Shown: piece by piece, positions 53,788 through 64,000 of the stretch | Layout of the letters: the number at the start of each line of letters is the position of its first letter | Position numbering within the stretch: the first letter of the stretch is position 1 | Assembly (NCBI GenBank): GCA_963922205.1 | Contig: CAWUHX010000083.1 | Coordinates: forward strand, 930,001-994,000 | Direction of reading: 5' to 3' | Length of the DNA: 64,000 bases | Source: Romanomermis culicivorax | Lineage: Eukaryota; Nematoda; Enoplea; Mermithida; Mermithidae | Notes under the pieces: generated by a model | What the model saw: only the letters and a program-made list of their open reading frames with translations | Database searches by the model: none | What the model was told of the DNA's origin: nothing | Translations under genes and position numbers: made by a program

Positions 53788-56700
53788 GTTTCTTTTTTGT
53801 ACGGCGTACATACAGTAGGGTGTCAGAAAAAATTAATCGTCAATTCAGCTCAGTTCCGAATCACTTGTGAAATTGTTCAGCACTATATTTTTATGACACA
53901 CTTCTGATAGCATCGACCACAGGGCCTCCTATAACCTAAAAAATAATCTGGGGATCAAAATTTTGAATGCCCCAAAGTCCGGATTTCTGTGATTTTTAGA
54001 GAGAATTTTATACTTGAATGAAATTACTGCGGAATAGCCTAAAAGAAAGATAACTCGACAAATTTTGCATCCTTCCAGTAAAGAGGGATATCTTTCTAAT
54101 GGTGGGCATGATGTTGTTCAGAAATTCTAATTTTGATGTTCAACAGCAATTTACCTGGGATATTTCAAGAAACCCTAAGATAAATTTTTCAGTTTTTTCA
54201 TCAATAGGTGACAATGGAACGTGACGGGTCGGTAATTAAACTTCCTATGCATGTGCCTGCGCCATTAACCGGAGTGAATCCTGTGGATTAGCGGTGCATC
54301 AGCGAAGATCATTTTTGCATAAATCTTGTCCGTCTGGCCATCTTATCATGATTTATGTATTATCTTATATGACAAGCACCGAATTTCTGAGTGAAAATAA
54401 TCACCCGTTGTTTTTGGCACAATGGAATCACAAGGAGAGGAACGATATGGGCTCTGATTTCAATGAAGTTTCGGAATAACAATTGATTTATCGCCTAAAA
54501 TCAAACTTCGTCGCGCAATATGTCAGTCAAAAATTATAACAAAAATAATTGTTTTGTCGCACCATCAAAAACGTTTCATAGCGATTTGAGACACATTTTA
54601 GGCGGAATAACCTTGTTTAGTTCCAACTTTACATATTGAACAAAGTTTAGTTAAGATTTTGGTCCCAGATCCTTTCAACGAGCTATTGAAGAGAAAAAAG
54701 ATACATTCTGCCACAGTATTCGTAATTGTCACACTGTCGATTTTTCCACTGACGTTGGGCCAAAATTTTGAAAATCTGTGTTTGCTTTAAAAGTTTCGTC
54801 TGCCTTTAAACAGATTGAGGAATCTGTATTGATTCACGGTTATGAAGGAAACTTGGCGATTTTTAGGGATATTTTTACGAAATTCATACTCTTGAAGCAG
54901 AAAATAGACCTCCCAAGAATCAACTACAGCAATGATACGCTGCATTTCACCTTTTTTCTCGCACTGATTTTCTAACGTTTCACTTTGTATGTTTTATAGT
55001 TTCGGCGATTCGTTGAGGCTACGAAATCATCAACCTTTGACCAGGAAAAGAAGGCGCGGAGTAAGAAGCAGTCTTTTTCTTAAAATGCTTCTGGACCACA
55101 AAAGTGGATAGCTTCTGAGCCATAAATTTGTGAGCAAACTCAACTAATCACTATAAATCTTTCAAGCAAAACGTCAGCTGTGTCTAAACGACTTAGAGAG
55201 CGGTATTTGTTTTTTTTCATTTTTCAATTTATAAGCATTTTATAAATTTCAATTCGGAAAGACTAGAAAGCTCCCTGTAATGAATGAGAAAAACCTGCTC
55301 GTCCGTAACAAAAAGACGGACTCTTTATCTGGTCAAATGCACTTATAGTCCGTTAATAAAATGCTTGTAATCAAAAAATGGCAACCGCCCTTAAGCCCAA
55401 TTCAGAAGCGAAACCTCCGATTGTTGGCGATTGAATCCAAAGAATCGGCTACAGTCGCCGACTGTCATCGATGGCAACAAAAATCCTAGGATTTTTCACT
55501 TCTGAATTGGGCGTTAAAGTCGTGAAAGCTTTCACCGTAGGACTTTTTAATTTTTACTAAAAAGTTGTAAGGGTTACTTGAATAGGCTCACAAATTTCCA
55601 GCCCTTCGCGACATGTGGATTTGCAAGATATGGCGAAAATATGAAATAATGCTGCTTTCAACTTTCGGCTACAAGCATTTCTGGAAAAACAGACTATACA
55701 GTTCTATCCAAATCAAAGATAAATGAATATTATGTTGTTATTTTGATTTTTGCCGCTTTTTTAACGAATTCATATTTTTTCTACACCTTACATTTTTCGA
55801 TTCCACGAAAATTCGATGTCAAATTAAACCTACTTTTTTGTTGTCACTGGATCTACCAATTCAAAGGGTAGATGGGCTAAAGACGAATTCTATAGACTAT
55901 TTTTTTAAAATGCGATTTAGAACAAAAAAAATGTACTAAGGCAGAGAAAAGCCAATTTATGCTTGGAACATCTTTTTCGCAAATTCAACTTCATAAACCT
56001 ACAACTAGAGAAAAAAGGTGTTTTTTAAAGTTTTATTTGTGTGATTTTTTACTGGGGCTGCAAAAAAAATCGATTAGCAAATGAAACGGAAAATTATAGA
56101 TTTTTGTTGCCAATCAGTTTTCTCATTACGGACGAAAATATTTTACTGATGTATTTTCCACTTTTCATACATGAGTGTTTGTACTAATTTCATCGGTTTT
56201 ACAGATGATCGAAAAACGTCGACGGGATCGCATCAACAACTGTCTGTTGGAGTTGAAACGTTTAGTGCCGGCGGCGTTCGAGAAGCAAAATTCTCAAAAA
56301 TTGGAAAAAGCCGAAATATTGCAACTGACGGTTGACCATTTGAGATTTATGAGCTGTAAAGGTATTAATAGTATATGTGTGTGTTCAAAACATTTGGTCC
56401 AAATTTTGATTTGTGTTCTCTGTTCATTAATCCGTTTCCATCGCAAACATGGCTTCCCAAGCATTACACTTTGTTTTTTAATGATAACGAAAAAACATTC
56501 AAAATTTATGAAAAAGTCATCAAACACGAAAATGTCGCTAGTTCCATTAAGCACGAGATTTAACCTTTTCGATTTGATAAGAATTTCGGATTATCTGGCG
56601 ACTGCGGCATTTGATTGTGGCAATTGCGGAATAAAAGTTTGAAAAGAAAGAAAGTCAGGAAAAGAAAAAGAAAGAAAAAACAGAAAAAGAAAGAAATAAA

Positions 56701-57495
56701 ACTGAGAAAACCCTTTTTTGATCTCACGTTTTCGGCGATTCCCCAGGTGATAATGTAACAGGTACAAAACATTGCATTGATTTTTCTTTTGAACTTTGGC
56801 TCAAAACATACATTTGACTTTCTACTTCTAGTACATTTAAACGTTTTTCAGCTTCGGGCTTGGATTACCACGTGTCCCAGAAAGTCGCCATTGAACACAT
56901 TTGCCGAGGATTCAAGGAATGTATAACCGAAATAAACAACTTTTTCCATTCATCCATTCCTCCCATTATCAATGTCAATTCTGCGATCCAATTCAAAGAA
57001 ACCCTGAAACATCAACTAATGACGCATTTGGAACGCCATTTGCGTATGAAACGACATCAAATTTTTGTGGCGCATCCTCATCAGTCCTATTACTCCTGCT
57101 CTCCCGACAATGCGTGGAATTTCACACCCAATTTCCAAATGCAACAGCAAAATTCATCGGCGGCAAATTATGAAAATTTAGACAACCAGAATCACAAAGC
57201 GCCTTTGACTGTGGCTAACGGCGGCGAACATTTCTTTGTTCCGAATAATGGCCAAAATAGTCATTTCGTAGATTCGGCCCGTTCGAATTTCTACCAACCA
57301 ACGCCACAGCAACCAAAAATGATCAGCACGGCACGGAGTGTAGATTTGGCCAACATTTCAGCACCACCACCACAAAGTAATGAACTGAGGGGTGGAGGAA
57401 CGGAACTAAATTTGAACTTGACTTTCCTGGCGCCCAACAATCCCTCTAATTTAGTTCCGTTGCCACATTTTGCTGCTCCCGGGTACAAATTTTGA
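53711..57495 (+). CDS. HEY: HEY-type bHLH-Orange transcriptional repressor (4 exons, 312 aa)
   Basis: Nuclear DNA-binding repressor of the Hairy/E(spl)-related YRPW (HEY) family, usually a Notch target. Exons: 53711-53787, 55000-55060, 56205-56361, 56852-57495; all phases join to TGA. Seen: acidic N-terminus, basic region [18 protein letters not shown] with Gly where Hairy/E(spl) proteins have Pro (a HEY hallmark), helix-loop-helix [20 protein letters not shown] then [18 protein letters not shown], Orange domain from about residue 101 ([17 protein letters not shown]), and a Gln/Asn/Pro-rich tail. The length fits HEY proteins (about 300-340 aa). The conserved C-terminal YRPW and TEIGAF motifs are absent: the chain ends FAAPGYKF, and a partial FYQP occurs around residue 247. 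The paralogous HELT type is less likely from the [14 protein letters not shown] signature. Confidence 0.9.
55000..55060 (+). CDS. HEY: HEY exon 2: basic region
   Basis: A 61-base exon encoding [20 protein letters not shown], between a TTTTATAG acceptor and a GTAAGA donor. It ends exactly at the Gly of KRRRG, the position where HEY genes characteristically split the basic region. Confidence 0.88.
55345..55706. mobile_element. Inverted-repeat element, TAGTCTGTTTTTC family
   Basis: Left TAGTCCGTTAATAAAATGCT; right AGCATTTCTGGAAAAACAGACTA. A smaller MITE (55394-55513) is inserted. Relatives with the CTGAAAATTTGTGAG core occur at 3240-3440, 42180-42435, 43690-43915, 44780-44900, 50040-50200, 52755-52990, 58365-58660 and 59740-59965. 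Confidence 0.65.
55394..55513. mobile_element. 120-bp MITE with TTA duplication
   Basis: Ends GCCCAATTCAGAAG and CTTCTGAATTGGGC, flanked by TTA on both sides, as in PIF/Harbinger MITEs. It lies in HEY intron 2, inside another element. Confidence 0.83.
56205..56361 (+). CDS. HEY: HEY exon 3: helix-loop-helix
   Basis: Encodes [20 protein letters not shown], then [20 protein letters not shown] and [12 protein letters not shown]. The acceptor is GTTTTACAG and the donor AAAG|GTATTA. This is the most conserved exon of the gene and by itself identifies the family. Confidence 0.95.
56852..57495 (+). CDS. HEY: HEY exon 4: Orange domain and C-terminal tail
   Basis: Begins [20 protein letters not shown], then [20 protein letters not shown] and [20 protein letters not shown] (Orange domain, used for dimer partner choice). 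A 140-residue low-complexity tail rich in Asn, Gln, Pro and Ser follows. The acceptor is GTTTTTCAG and the stop TGA. Confidence 0.93.
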
Positions 57496-58706
57496 TAGCA
57501 TCTTTTAAATTTTTTGTTCTAGTCTTTTTGCTACAATGATTTTTTTCGTAATTTGTAGTTACCGTTTTTGTATATCAGTATTGTTCGTAATACATTCAAA
57601 ACGGATTTGAATTTGAGTTTGGCAGAACAGAGCGTAAGACCACGGGAGAGATGGCCAAAAAGGTTTTGGAAAGTCATGTGAAATGTAATGAGTAAAGTTT
57701 TTCGATGTTTATAAACACAGATTATTGTGGCCTGTCGTGCACCTTTTTGTCTATGGTAATAACAACGGAACATGTGGATTCGAGCTCATTTTCGTCCATG
57801 TGAAGTGTATCCATTTTTGATAACTTGAAAAATTATGCAGAAGTACTGAATGCTGCATGGAATAGATTCAATGAGCCGGCTCATTATTTCTTTGATGCCA
57901 TCCGAAATCACCAGCGTGATCATTTAGTTTTGCTGCACAAAAGATTTTCGACAAGTGGAGCTGAATTCAGTAAAAACTACAGACGATAACGGAATTTTTT
58001 TCAGGGCAGTCCTTTTGCGTCCAAAAGCAGATAAGACAGCAGCAGCAGGAACTTTTTTCCCAAAATTGATTCCACGGATCAAACTGGTTCAAATTAAACG
58101 TTACCGAATTCATCTTTCTTACTATTGCAATGGGCGCCATGTGCTTTCCTATCAACGATCTAATTTCATTTGGGTAACTTTCATCAAAAGCGAAAATAGA
58201 AATCAAGTTGCATCGTAGGCCGCTATCTTTTTTCTCAATTTGTTCGCCCAACTACTACCACTACAGTGAACCAGTCAACTCGAGAAAAGAAGGTATCGAT
58301 AAACACAAGCATTAACATTTTTCTGTGCGTCGAGTCATTCGGAAAAAATAACAAAGTATGTTTTTTGAAATGCTGTAAATAAAAGTGGAAAGCAAGATAC
58401 TATTATATACTTCTACGATTTTCTGATTTCTATTCTCACATAGAGTATGTTTTTGTAATATGCTTATAAATTGAAAACTGACAAAAGGTAAGTCCCGCCC
58501 TCGAGGTCGACGTCTACACAAAACTCTTATTGTACATAGGATATTTTACTAAAAAATAGTAAGGTTAAGAGGAGTAGATTCACATTTTTGCCCCATAATA
58601 GTAACTGTTACTTGCTTTGCTTTCCACTATACAAACATTTCAAGAAAAACAGAATACAGCACGGATAACACTTGTTTGAGATAAAATTCTATCGTAACAG
58701 CTTTGT

Positions 58707-59523
58707 TTAAACGATTGTGTCCCGTTATACCGTCGACTGTTCCGTTCTTGACCACTCCGTCATTTCGATTGTCCCGTTATCTCGACTAATGTTGTATATG
58801 AAAACATTAAAAATCCTATTCCGACCGTCCCGCTACCTCAACTAATGTTGCATATAAAAACGTTAGAAATCCCCCGTTACCTCGACCATCCATTACTTCG
58901 ACTGTCCCACTTCGACTAGTGAAATTAACAAAATGCATCATTTTCCCTCGCGCTACCATCAAGTAATTACATCATCAATGTTTGATAAGAAATTACGTCT
59001 GATTGTTCGTACTTCCTGTGAACTGGCCTGAAGGTTCAACTTGAATTTTTGTCCAAATGGAAGATTGTGCTCAGCAGCATAAAATACAGAAGAACTGATT
59101 TATTAAAATGCGAAAGTACGGCTCAGTTAAATCTTTCTACCTCATCCAGAAAAATAAATCTGTTAGATTGGCTTATGGATCAACTACTGATAGCTATCAG
59201 CGTTGAAACTGTTATAAACTCGGGGAAAAAAGAGAAAGAACAAAGGTCAAAAATAATCGAATCCTGAAGTTGGTCAGCACATGATAAAAAAATAAAATGC
59301 TTGCACGCACACATGTTAGATTTTTTGATAAATCAAGGGAACAAGTGCAGAATGCTAATACTACCATTGAAAAAAATCAAATTTATCCTACGTCAATGTC
59401 GAATTCATAATACACGTAGCACAGTCAGGGTAGAGCAAAAAAGACTTTACTTTTCATAAAAATTCATTGGTCGATGTAATGGGAGTTCGCATTAGTCGAG
59501 GTAAAGGGACACAACGGTTAAAA
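58707..59523. mobile_element. 0.8-kb element with TCCCGTTACCTCGACT ends
   Basis: Left TTTAAACGATTGTGTCCCGT then CGTCGACT; right, complemented, TTTTAACCGTTGTGTCCCTT then CCTCGACT. CCGTTACCTCGAC-like units are repeated five or six times in the left arm (58725-58920) but once on the right. Superfamily unknown. Confidence 0.6.
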
Positions 59524-60297
59524 GATGCTGATTTTCGTCATTTTTCGATTTTACAAAATATTAAGAAAAATGGAACATTACATCCGGCTCATCCGTAGGC
59601 CAATGAAAATTTTTTTGGATAACGGTTGGATTCGGGAAGGCTTCATCAGACGAACTCCTGACCTTGTGCTACATTCAATATTGGGAGTCGCTTGACCGTG
59701 ATAAAAACCAACCATTCGTGTAAATGAACGCCATCGACTATACATAGTCTGTTTATTGTAAATTAAAAAACGACAACAATAAGTACCGTAAGTCGTTTAC
59801 GATAAGCTTACTGTGGAATTTATACATGAAAAATTGCTGCATGGTGTTTGATTAAGCTCACAAATTTCCAGTCCGATGTGATGTATGGTTTAGCAAGAAA
59901 TCGCTAAAATATCTTAGGCGGCGCGGTAGCGACAACCTATAATATGCTTGGATTCGCGTATCTTTCTAGAGCTAAAACAGTAAGGGCCGTATGCACGAAC
60001 GCCGCTAACTTTAACACGTGTTAAGAAGGACTAAAGCGGTGTTAGTTAACACGTGTTAAATGGCTAACACGGCAAAAATTTAAGCGGTATGCACGAACGT
60101 GGATTAGCAGCCTCTTACTTAACTGAGTGTTAAATTTTTTAACACGGTGTTAAAAATTTTAAGCCGTGTTAAACTTCAAAATTTGAACTTTGGGCAAGAA
60201 TAGATTTGTCAAAAAAACAACATAAACAAAAAATAATCTTTCTTTCTTATTCATTTGAGTGAAATTTGCTTCTCTGATTCTGTTGTTTTTCTTGTAA

Positions 60298-60612
60298 ATG
60301 GATTCCGATAAAAATCGTGAAAGAACTCAGAAGAAACCGAATAGAAACGTAGAAGAAACCGAATTTTCATTGGAATGCAGTTCCGATCGTGCTGACACTT
60401 TTGAAAATAAAAAACAGATTCCAAAATCGATGCGTGCGGAAAATTCAGCATGTAATGCCATTGAGGAAGCATTCAAATTTAACTCGAAAGTTAAAAATCT
60501 CTCCAAAGAAAGAGCAATTATGCGGCAAGTGGAGGAACTAAAAGCGGTAATGGTTTTACATTTGAATTTGATGTACTGTATCACAGAGTTCTCAAGTGAA
60601 ACCATGCTGTAG
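60298..60612 (+). CDS. Possible second (accessory) protein of the PIF/Harbinger element
   Basis: 104 codons starting MDSDKNRERTQKKPNRNVEE, highly charged, ending HLNLMYCITEFSSETML. PIF/Harbinger elements usually encode a Myb/SANT- or MADF-like DNA-binding partner beside the transposase. The position inside the terminal repeats and the divergent orientation suggest this is that gene or its remnant. No domain is recognisable in the peptide itself. Confidence 0.45.
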   Translation: MDSDKNRERTQKKPNRNVEETEFSLECSSDRADTFENKKQIPKSMRAENSACNAIEEAFKFNSKVKNLSKERAIMRQVEELKAVMVLHLNLMYCITEFSSETML

Positions 60613-60776
60613 ATTAAAAGTGCTGCCACAATTCAACTCTGAAAATAATGCAAACATAATGCGAATTAAAGTGATCACTTGTATTTACACTGGATACTGA
60701 AATTTGGTACCGATGAAATGTAAAAAAATTTTAAGCACGAGTACATATGACATTCCACCTTAGTTGAAGTAGTTAA

Positions 60777-61019
60777 TTATAATAACACGTTTTTGGCTAC
60801 TCCTTGCACATTATCATTTTCATTTTCTTGAACCTGATCTTCATAATTTTGATCTTCAATATCCTCATCAACAAAATCGTTATTCATTTTAGCCGGGTCA
60901 TTTTTAATCAATTTGTATCTAATCCAAAATTCAGTGTCAGAATATCTTTCAAGTGGATTTGTACGATCCGAAAAAGTCGTCGTTCGAACATAATCATCAA
61001 TATCCTCTTCATCATATCT
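60777..61019 (-). pseudogene. PIF/Harbinger transposase N-terminal fragment
   Basis: The minus-strand frame reads RYDEEDIDDYVRTTTFSDRT then NPLERYSDTEFWIRYKLIKN. R.NPLE.YSD.EF..R..L.K is the usual start of HARBI1/PIF nucleases. The catalytic DDE part is absent, and an in-frame stop just upstream separates it from a candidate ATG near 61040. Confidence 0.75.
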
Positions 61020-61242
61020 TCAAGAATAGACAAAACATCCATCACACAAAAGAAAAAACCACGTATTACAGATTTCAGAAGAAAAGTGCGCGCTAACTCA
61101 TCGTTAATCCTGGGGGAGAGCAGGATTAAAATCTCGTGTTAATTTAACACGGTGTTAGCACACACGTTCGTGCATACGGCTTAACTTTAACACCGCTTGA
61201 AGTCGTTTTTAACACTGGATTAGCTTAAGCGGCGTTCGTCCC

Positions 61243-61629
61243 TTGATGTTTTTTTTCATAATTTCCGCCTTAGGGGCAAACTATGGGGTGCATGTGGTTA
61301 TTTGACCTCCATCAGCAAATGGTGCTCGGTGGTGCCCCAAAATCGTGCGAAAAACGGCCTTTTTTTGGGACTTTTAGTTCCAGCACGTCCCACATTGTGT
61401 GTAGCATCCCCGAGTTCGATACTTCGCCAAATGCATCGACGTCCCTCAGATTACATTTTTTCTTTTTTGAAAATTATATCATAGCCCAAAGTCTCGAAAA
61501 TCACCAAAATTCTATAATTTTGTTATATACTTATGGTAAAAAATTTTTTTTCTAGTATAATTCACTTCAGTGCCAGAATTTTTTGCACTTTAAATTGAAC
61601 CAGTAGTGTTACTGACATTTTCGCTGTGC
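61243..61629. other. Intergenic, nothing recognised
   Basis: No exon or element end was identified between the Harbinger element and the tandem repeat. Confidence 0.4.
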
Positions 61630-61975
61630 TAGGCTTGTCGATCATGGGGAATTCACTTTACACAAAAAAATTATTTTAAGTGTAACCTAACGTATTACCA
61701 CCGCAAATTTTTGGTAGAAGGGGTTTTCGACGGCAGGAAATTCAATGGACGCGGTCATTCTACATAAAAAATTATGACGAGTGTAAACAAATGTATTTCA
61801 ACGATTTTTTGGGCGAATTTTCGACCATGGGGAATTCAATGGACGCAGTCTTTTCACACAAAAAATAGTTCTGGGTGTAAACAAAATTATTTCTGTGATT
61901 TTTTGGGTTGACGGGCTTGATTATGTGCGGAATTTAATGGATATGATCACTTTTCACTTTGTTCACAGCGTTTTA
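61630..61975 (+). repeat. Tandem repeat, about 110-bp unit (inverted relative to 43125-43430)
   Basis: Units contain CATGGGGAATTCAATGGACG, CAGTC, CACAAAAAAT and GTGTAAACAAA. About three diverged copies. Confidence 0.75.
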
Positions 61976-64000
61976 AGATACAATTTCTGAGAGGTTCTAC
62001 TTTCCCTATGAAAAGTTGAAAATTAATCATGCCTCGAAATCAGATATTTTGGGTAGTTCCATGGTACCGTGCGTTTTGCTTGTAAACGAAAATTCGCGCC
62101 GCTACAGTATGCCAAAATTTGAAAATTGATGATTTTTTGAATTTTTCAGTGGTCAATCGATATTTCAGGATCGGGTTGATCTTATTTGATGAATGAATAT
62201 TCATTTTACAGAGGAGAGAATGAGCTCTTTTTTGATGTAACATTTACAATAAATAATTGCATATTACAATTTTTCACAAAGTTTGAAGTGTCAAAAATCA
62301 GCCATCAAAATTAAAAAAATTTTGTTTATGGGCACTCGCGAGCACCTTCCCATCGGAAGCTACAGAATTTTATTTTCTTTGTAGCTGATACATTTTTACT
62401 ACATTGGTTAAATTTTTATCAAAATTTTTGTACTGTTTTGGGAGCTGCACTGCTCTGAAGAAGGCATACTTATGAAAATTTCATAGAAATCATTGTATTT
62501 GCCAGGTGGCCCTTGTCTACCCCTTATGGTATATTTATTACCTATACTGTAGAATTATCAAATAACTAACAGACTATACTTTGAAATATTACTTGTTTCA
62601 CAAGCTACCATTTTACATGGTGCGAGAAAGTTTGAACAGTCAAAAATTAGAAGCAAAAATGAAGAAAAATCCTGCTTAGAGGCATTCCCGTGCATCTTCA
62701 CCTACCATACCACTGAATTTCATCTTTTTATTCTTATGTTCTTACATTCCTACAGTAGCTGTGAAAGCAGCATTGCGATTCGAATACCCCTTGAGAAGGT
62801 ACACAGTTGAAAAAACGAAATCCTGAAAATTGCTCAAAAAATAATTTTTCTTTGACCTTTTTGTGTTTTCATGGAGTTCGTTCAGTTTTTCGATACTGGA
62901 ACCAGAAACTATAGTTGCCCACTGAAAACGAAGCATGGATCCTAAAGGAGCATAGGGAGGAAATTTGCTGAAAGTGACATTTTTTAACCATTTTCTTTAT
63001 AAATTATAAACAACCTATCCTAAGCAAAAAATTGGACCAACGAAAAGTATTTTGTCTCAAAATTTTCCAGCCGGATTGGACAAAAGTTGTACCAGCTTTT
63101 ACTTTTATTCCCTAAGGATCTCACCTTCCATAGAAATCATATTTTGTTCAACTGTGATGAATCAATAGATATTGATAATTGCACTAGGAGAATGGAAAAT
63201 ATTTTGGAAATATTCAAGTCTTTCTACAAAAAATGCATCATCTACTTTCATATCAAAATATGAAAAGCATTTTTTAGTGTTCAGCATTTAGTTTAGCATT
63301 TAGCACTGCGCTAATGACCAAATTTTTATTTCAGAATTTACTATGATGAATATACAAGGCCATATTTGGTGGGGATGGTGGTGCTGCCACCATTCCCTTG
63401 GGACTTTGTCATATGTCAATTTCGTGTCTGTCATGGAGAAAAATCTTAAAATTTTCCAGTGCTTGGTGCTGGTCAATGAGTATAACAGTCATTGGTTCCT
63501 ATCCCACATGGCCATTAGCATATCTACTTCCACTTACTAATCAACATTCAGCAGTTTCAATCAACTGAATTGTACCTCATATCTTTTTCATTAGTTACAA
63601 GAAAACATTCTGCCAATAAATGAGATTTTCCATCAATCTTTACAATTTTTTCTTTTGTCTCGTTGGAGCACAATTTTTCTCCTCAATGGGATCTTTCAAG
63701 GGAACGAAATTTCGAAATGAGGAAATAATTTTGGGCATTTTTTCCATGAGAAAAAAAAATTTTTTTCTCTCCAGAACCGAAAAGATTCATTTTTATGAAT
63801 TTCAGAAGGTCAAAACTTCAAAACTTTCTGCTTTTCATGAGTATAACAGTCATTGCTTTCTATCAGGCACAGCCATTAGCATATCTACTTCCACTTACTA
63901 ATTAACCTTCATTAATTTCTATCAATTGAATTATTTCATCTCTTTTTTACTAACTTAATCAAGAGTTGTGGATAATTGAGATTTTTCATCACTTCTCAGA
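61976..64000. other. Intergenic, repeat fragments at the window end
   Basis: 63477-63640 and 63837-63995 are diverged direct copies (AGTATAACAGTCATTG, CCATTAGCATATCTACTTCC, TTACTAATTAAC) about 360 bases apart. A related copy lies at 29780-29900. No gene signal was seen. Confidence 0.5.

Larger units (their letters stand above)
59984..61242. mobile_element. Decayed PIF/Harbinger element, 1.26 kb
   Basis: Left GGGCCGTATGCACGAACGCC; right, complemented, GGGACGAACGCCGCTTAA, with inner inverted copies of TATGCACGAACG at 60089 and 61164 and many TTAACAC words. Inside are a transposase fragment (minus) and a second open frame (plus), the two-gene layout of PIF/Harbinger. No 3-bp duplication is visible. 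Confidence 0.8.

Overview
This is nuclear DNA of an animal: AT-rich, with spliced genes, GT-AG introns from about 60 bases to several kilobases, mostly TTTCAG- or TTTAG-type acceptors, and a very heavy load of small DNA transposons. The gene set (ACSL3/4-like acyl-CoA synthetase, SLC12A8-like transporter, HEY-type bHLH-Orange repressor) is typical of bilaterians. An invertebrate, perhaps an arthropod, is my inference; the window has no clade-specific marker.

Three protein-coding genes could be assembled exon by exon, with reading phase conserved across every junction. (1) ACSL3/4-like long-chain acyl-CoA synthetase, minus strand, 21497 to 4965, 15 exons, 721 aa, apparently complete. (2) SLC12A8-like cation-chloride-cotransporter-family protein, minus strand, 47583 to 35171, 11 exons, 603 aa, apparently complete. 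(3) HEY-type repressor, plus strand, 53711 to 57495, 4 exons, 312 aa. SLC12A8 and HEY are head to head with about 6.1 kb between their start codons. Nothing suggests that the three genes share a pathway; they are ordinary neighbours.

Most other DNA is repeats. 1-3146: hAT ends, a 2.2-kb hAT-like element and a broken LINE. 3147-4964: ACSL 3' flank. ACSL introns: many hAT-type miniature elements plus a 0.9-kb minisatellite. 21.5-35.1 kb: repeat-dense intergenic block with nested hAT-like elements and G-run elements. 35.4-36.06 kb: a (TAAA)n microsatellite in the last SLC12A8 intron. 36.5-47.3 kb: SLC12A8 introns with PIF/Harbinger-like MITEs. 47.6-53.7 kb: divergent intergenic region. 57.5-64 kb: MITEs and a decayed PIF/Harbinger element that still carries pieces of two coding regions.

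The most unusual signal is a set of hAT-like elements flanked by matched 8-bp target duplications. Their ends share a CAGNG (or CACTG)-plus-T-run frame, but each carries its own short inverted word (GTGCC, GTAC, CCGTAC, CCGCAC, CCAC, GGAGCC, TTGCAC). At least two elements have the same internal core under different terminal words, as if end modules that could determine transposase recognition had been swapped.
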